A DNA stretch of 8,287 nt from Campylobacterales bacterium (lineage in GTDB: Bacteria > Campylobacterota_A > Desulfurellia > JAADFJ01), in NCBI GenBank assembly GCA_027080125.1, contig JALWSW010000043.1, positions 1 through 8,287 on the forward strand. The letters are read 5' to 3'. Each line of letters starts with the position of its first letter. Position 1 is the first letter of the stretch. This document shows, one piece after another, positions 5,987 through 8,287 of this stretch. The notes beneath the pieces were generated by a model that saw only the letters and a program-made list of their open reading frames with translations, ran no database searches and was not told where the DNA came from. A program made the translations under genes and the position numbers.

Positions 5987-7338
5987 ATTTTGATATAGTG
6001 ATATTGGCTGCAGGAATGGGAGTAAGGACAAAACTTCCCTACAGCAAACTTGTTGCAAAAATCAACGGCAAGCCTATGATCTATTTCCCCTTGAAGGCTG
6101 CAATCATGACAAACCCTTCAAATATTATTATCGTAACAAATAAAAATAACGATGGGGTGGAAAAAGCTCTGGAGGAGATTGAATACCCTATAAAATTTGT
6201 AAAACAGCAATCACTTGCCGGAACCGCAGATGCGCTAAAAACCGCGCTCAGGCTTTCTAAATCCGATTATCTGGTTGTAATTAACGGAGATATGCCGCTT
6301 TTAAGAGCCGAAATTATCAAAAAACTTCTCTCATATGCTGAGACAAAAAACCCGGATGAGGCGTTTATATATACAAAACCGGAAAATCCCGGAACGCTGG
6401 GAAGGGTTTTTTTTGAAAAGGATGATTTCAAGATTGTCGAAGCATCTGAAACAAGCAAAAGCAGCAATTATGTCAATGCCGGGCTGTATCTGTTCAAACG
6501 CGGATTTCTTGAGAAAAATATTGACATATTGCGCCCGAATAACAATAAAAAAGAACTCTACATAACCGATCTGTTTAATCTCAAAGCCAATAAAACCGCC
6601 TGCTTTTATGAGGATTGGAAATCCTTATGCGGGGTCAATTCGCTTGATGAACTTGAGTTTGCCGGATGCGAGCTGCGCTCAAGAAAGATAGCTTCGCTTC
6701 TTTCAAACGGGGTGATAATTTATGACGGCAGCACACTTTATATAGAGGAGGATGCTGAGGTTGGCAGAGGAACGTTAATCTATCCGCATGCGGTTATAAA
6801 AGGCAAGAGCAGGATTGGAGAAAACTGTGTGGTTGAGTCTTTTTCAACAATTTCAGATTCTGCGCTCAGAAACAATGTAACGGTTAAATCAGGCAGCTAC
6901 ATAGAGGGCTCGCTTGTTAAAGAAAATTCGGTAATCGGTCCTATGGCTCATCTTAGGCCCGGTTCGATAATCGGAAAATCGTGTAAGGTGGGCAATTTTG
7001 TTGAGACGAAAAAGGCGGTGCTGGAGCAAGGAGTAAAGGCAAGTCATCTGAGCTATCTTGGAGACTGTCAAATAGGAAAAAATACAAACATCGGCTGCGG
7101 AACAATCACCTGCAATTACGACGGATTCAGAAAATATAAAACCGAAATAGGCAGCAATGTTTTTATCGGTTCGGATAGCCAACTTGTTGCTCCGGTAAGA
7201 ATAGGAAACGGTTCTTTGATAGCAGCAGGCAGCACCGTAGTGAAAGATGTTCCTGATGATGCTATGGCTATATCAAGAGCAGAACAAAAAAATATAGAGG
7301 GAGCGGCAAAACGCTTCAGAGAAAAGAGGCAGCGCTAA
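5983..7338 (+). CDS. glmU: Bifunctional GlmU: GlcN-1-P acetyltransferase / GlcNAc-1-P uridyltransferase
   Basis: Cytosolic two-domain enzyme making UDP-GlcNAc from glucosamine-1-phosphate, acetyl-CoA and UTP. It has 451 residues (E. coli 456). The N-terminal pyrophosphorylase domain (about 1-225) has LAAGMGVR 8-15, Lys22, Gln75, GTADA 80-84, NGDMPLL 101-107 with the metal-site Asp103, Glu153, Asn165 and Asn219 (E. coli Asn227); it is noticeably divergent. The C-terminal left-handed beta-helix (about 240-430) is well conserved: GPMAHLRPG 319-327, GNFVETKK 337-344, HLSYLGD 355-361, TITCNYDG 374-381. Arg325, Lys343, His355, Tyr358, Asn369, Asn378 and Lys384 match E. coli Arg333, Lys351, His363, Tyr366, Asn377, Asn386 and Lys392 at a constant offset of 8. 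The ATG overlaps the ispG TGA; a G-rich stretch at 5974-5978 may act as a weak Shine-Dalgarno. The last base of its TAA is the first of the glmS ATG. A T8 run lies at 6407-6414. The acetyltransferase is secure; uridyltransferase specificity is likely. Confidence 0.93.
   Translation: MNFDIVILAAGMGVRTKLPYSKLVAKINGKPMIYFPLKAAIMTNPSNIIIVTNKNNDGVEKALEEIEYPIKFVKQQSLAGTADALKTALRLSKSDYLVVINGDMPLLRAEIIKKLLSYAETKNPDEAFIYTKPENPGTLGRVFFEKDDFKIVEASETSKSSNYVNAGLYLFKRGFLEKNIDILRPNNNKKELYITDLFNLKANKTACFYEDWKSLCGVNSLDELEFAGCELRSRKIASLLSNGVIIYDGSTLYIEEDAEVGRGTLIYPHAVIKGKSRIGENCVVESFSTISDSALRNNVTVKSGSYIEGSLVKENSVIGPMAHLRPGSIIGKSCKVGNFVETKKAVLEQGVKASHLSYLGDCQIGKNTNIGCGTITCNYDGFRKYKTEIGSNVFIGSDSQLVAPVRIGNGSLIAAGSTVVKDVPDDAMAISRAEQKNIEGAAKRFREKRQR
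7325..7329 (+). promoter_or_regulatory. Shine-Dalgarno of glmS
   Basis: AGAGG inside the end of glmU lies 8 bases before the glmS ATG at 7338. The spacing is normal and supports this start, together with the required Cys at codon 2. The start also overlaps the glmU stop (TAATG), so both direct initiation and coupling are possible. Confidence 0.6.
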
Positions 7339-8287
7339 TGTGCGGAATTGTCGGCTTTAGCGGAAAAAAGAATTCAACGCCGATACTGCTTGAGGGCTTA
7401 AGAAAACTCGAATACAGAGGATACGATTCAGCCGGAATTGCGGTTAATACCGATAGCGGCATAAAATCTGTCAAGGTGAAGGGAAAAGTCTCCAAGCTTG
7501 AAGAGACGCTTCTTGAGAATCCGGTGATCGGAAACTGCGGAATAGCTCATACCAGATGGGCAACCCACGGTAAGCCCTCGGCAAAAAACGCCCACCCGTT
7601 TGTCTGCGGCGGTTTCGCAATTGTTCACAACGGCATCATAGAAAACTGGAAGGAACTGAAAACCGATCTCATCAAAGCCGGATATAGCTTTAGCAGCGAT
7701 ACCGACAGTGAGGTTGCCCTTGTCTGCTTTTGCGATCTGTTCAGGAAAACCGGCTCAATAACAACATCAGCCGTTAGACTTTCAAAAATGCTCAAAGGCT
7801 CCTATGCATTTTTGATAATAGATGAGCGAAACCAATCGACTATGATAGGTATAAAAAACGGCAACCCGCTTATTGTGGGCAAAAGCGATGAAAATATCAT
7901 TGCTGCATCCGATGTTGTTGCACTTTTAAGCCTTACAAACAGGGCGTTTTTTATTGAGGACGGAGAGTTTTTCATAGCCAAAAACGGTAAAATAGCTTTC
8001 TATGATTTCAACGGCTCGGAAATATCAAAAACCGCTACAGAGATAAACTGGAACCAAGAACAGGCAAAAAAGGGAGGTTATAAACATTATCTGATTAAAG
8101 AGATAATGGAGCAGCCTGAGGCTTTAGGCAATACACTTGCCGGAAGAGTTGATTCGCTTTTTTCAGATGAATTGGAAGAGAATATATTGCCAAAGGGAAG
8201 AATCATAGTCGCTGCCTGCGGTTCCTCTTATAATGCCGCACTTTGCTTTAAATATTTCATCAACAGATTATGCGGAATTTCGGTTTC
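7338..8287 (+). CDS. glmS: Glutamine--fructose-6-phosphate aminotransferase (isomerizing), 5' part
   Basis: Makes glucosamine-6-phosphate from fructose-6-phosphate and glutamine, the first step of amino-sugar synthesis; cytosolic. The frame is open from ATG 7338 to the window end, giving 316 full codons, about half of the usual 600-610 residues. The N-terminal class-II glutaminase domain has the nucleophile Cys2 exposed by Met removal, RGYDSAG 27-33, AHTRWATHG 70-78, NAHP 84-87, HNGIIEN 97-103 and SDTDSEV 120-126. KGSYAF 153-158 and KGGYKHYLIKEIMEQP 245-260 lead to the sugar-isomerase domain, whose first phosphate-binding loop is CGSSYNAA 294-301 (usually CGTSY). The second SIS domain and the C-terminus lie beyond the window. 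The gene overlaps glmU by one base, so UDP-GlcNAc synthesis enzymes are co-translated; GlmM is absent here. No glmS ribozyme can be present upstream because glmU coding sequence fills that space. Confidence 0.97.
   Translation, partial: MCGIVGFSGKKNSTPILLEGLRKLEYRGYDSAGIAVNTDSGIKSVKVKGKVSKLEETLLENPVIGNCGIAHTRWATHGKPSAKNAHPFVCGGFAIVHNGIIENWKELKTDLIKAGYSFSSDTDSEVALVCFCDLFRKTGSITTSAVRLSKMLKGSYAFLIIDERNQSTMIGIKNGNPLIVGKSDENIIAASDVVALLSLTNRAFFIEDGEFFIAKNGKIAFYDFNGSEISKTATEINWNQEQAKKGGYKHYLIKEIMEQPEALGNTLAGRVDSLFSDELEENILPKGRIIVAACGSSYNAALCFKYFINRLCGISV

Noticed and set aside
7280..7337. glmS ribozyme or other leader upstream of glmS
   Set aside because: The space is filled by the conserved glmU C-terminal coding sequence, and the start codons overlap, leaving no room for a leader.

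Overview
The window is a gap-free, single-strand run of nine housekeeping genes, all on the + strand: pyrH (3' part), frr, uppS, cdsA, dxr, rseP, ispG, glmU and glmS (5' part). Only 11 bases (712-722) lie outside a coding region; every other junction abuts exactly or overlaps by 1 or 4 bases. The first and last genes run off the window, so neither the operon promoter nor its terminator can be seen. There are no RNA genes, mobile elements, CRISPR arrays or origins that I can support, and no gene-free stretch long enough to need comment.

Organism: a bacterium of moderately low GC (about 40 % from a hand count of a few lines) with frequent ATA (Ile) and AGA (Arg) codons. The order pyrH-frr-uppS-cdsA-dxr-rseP-ispG is known from Deltaproteobacteria/Desulfobacterota and also from Firmicutes. 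A short RseP of 360 residues with one PDZ domain, and adjacent glmU-glmS, fit a Gram-negative, Desulfobacterota-like lineage best. This placement is inference. Several proteins depart from near-universal motifs, which suggests a lineage distant from the well-studied species.

Layout. 1-1268: nucleotide supply and translation (UMP kinase, ribosome recycling factor). 1268-2730: lipid carrier and phospholipid precursors (undecaprenyl diphosphate synthase, CDP-diglyceride synthase). 2731-5986: two MEP-pathway enzymes (Dxr, IspG) flanking the intramembrane protease RseP. 5983-8287: UDP-GlcNAc synthesis (GlmU, GlmS).

How the genes fit together: Dxr and IspG help make isoprenyl diphosphates, which UppS turns into the C55 carrier lipid. 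PyrH phosphorylates UMP toward UTP. GlmS makes glucosamine-6-phosphate, and GlmU uses UTP and acetyl-CoA to finish UDP-GlcNAc. Carrier lipid and UDP-GlcNAc meet in peptidoglycan precursor assembly. CdsA supplies CDP-diacylglycerol and RseP handles membrane proteolysis. GlmM, the step between GlmS and GlmU, is not in the window. I found no convincing new biological system. The points worth a second look are motif substitutions in PyrH, Dxr, IspG and GlmU, the extreme compaction, and the attachment of glmU-glmS to the ispG end of the cluster.
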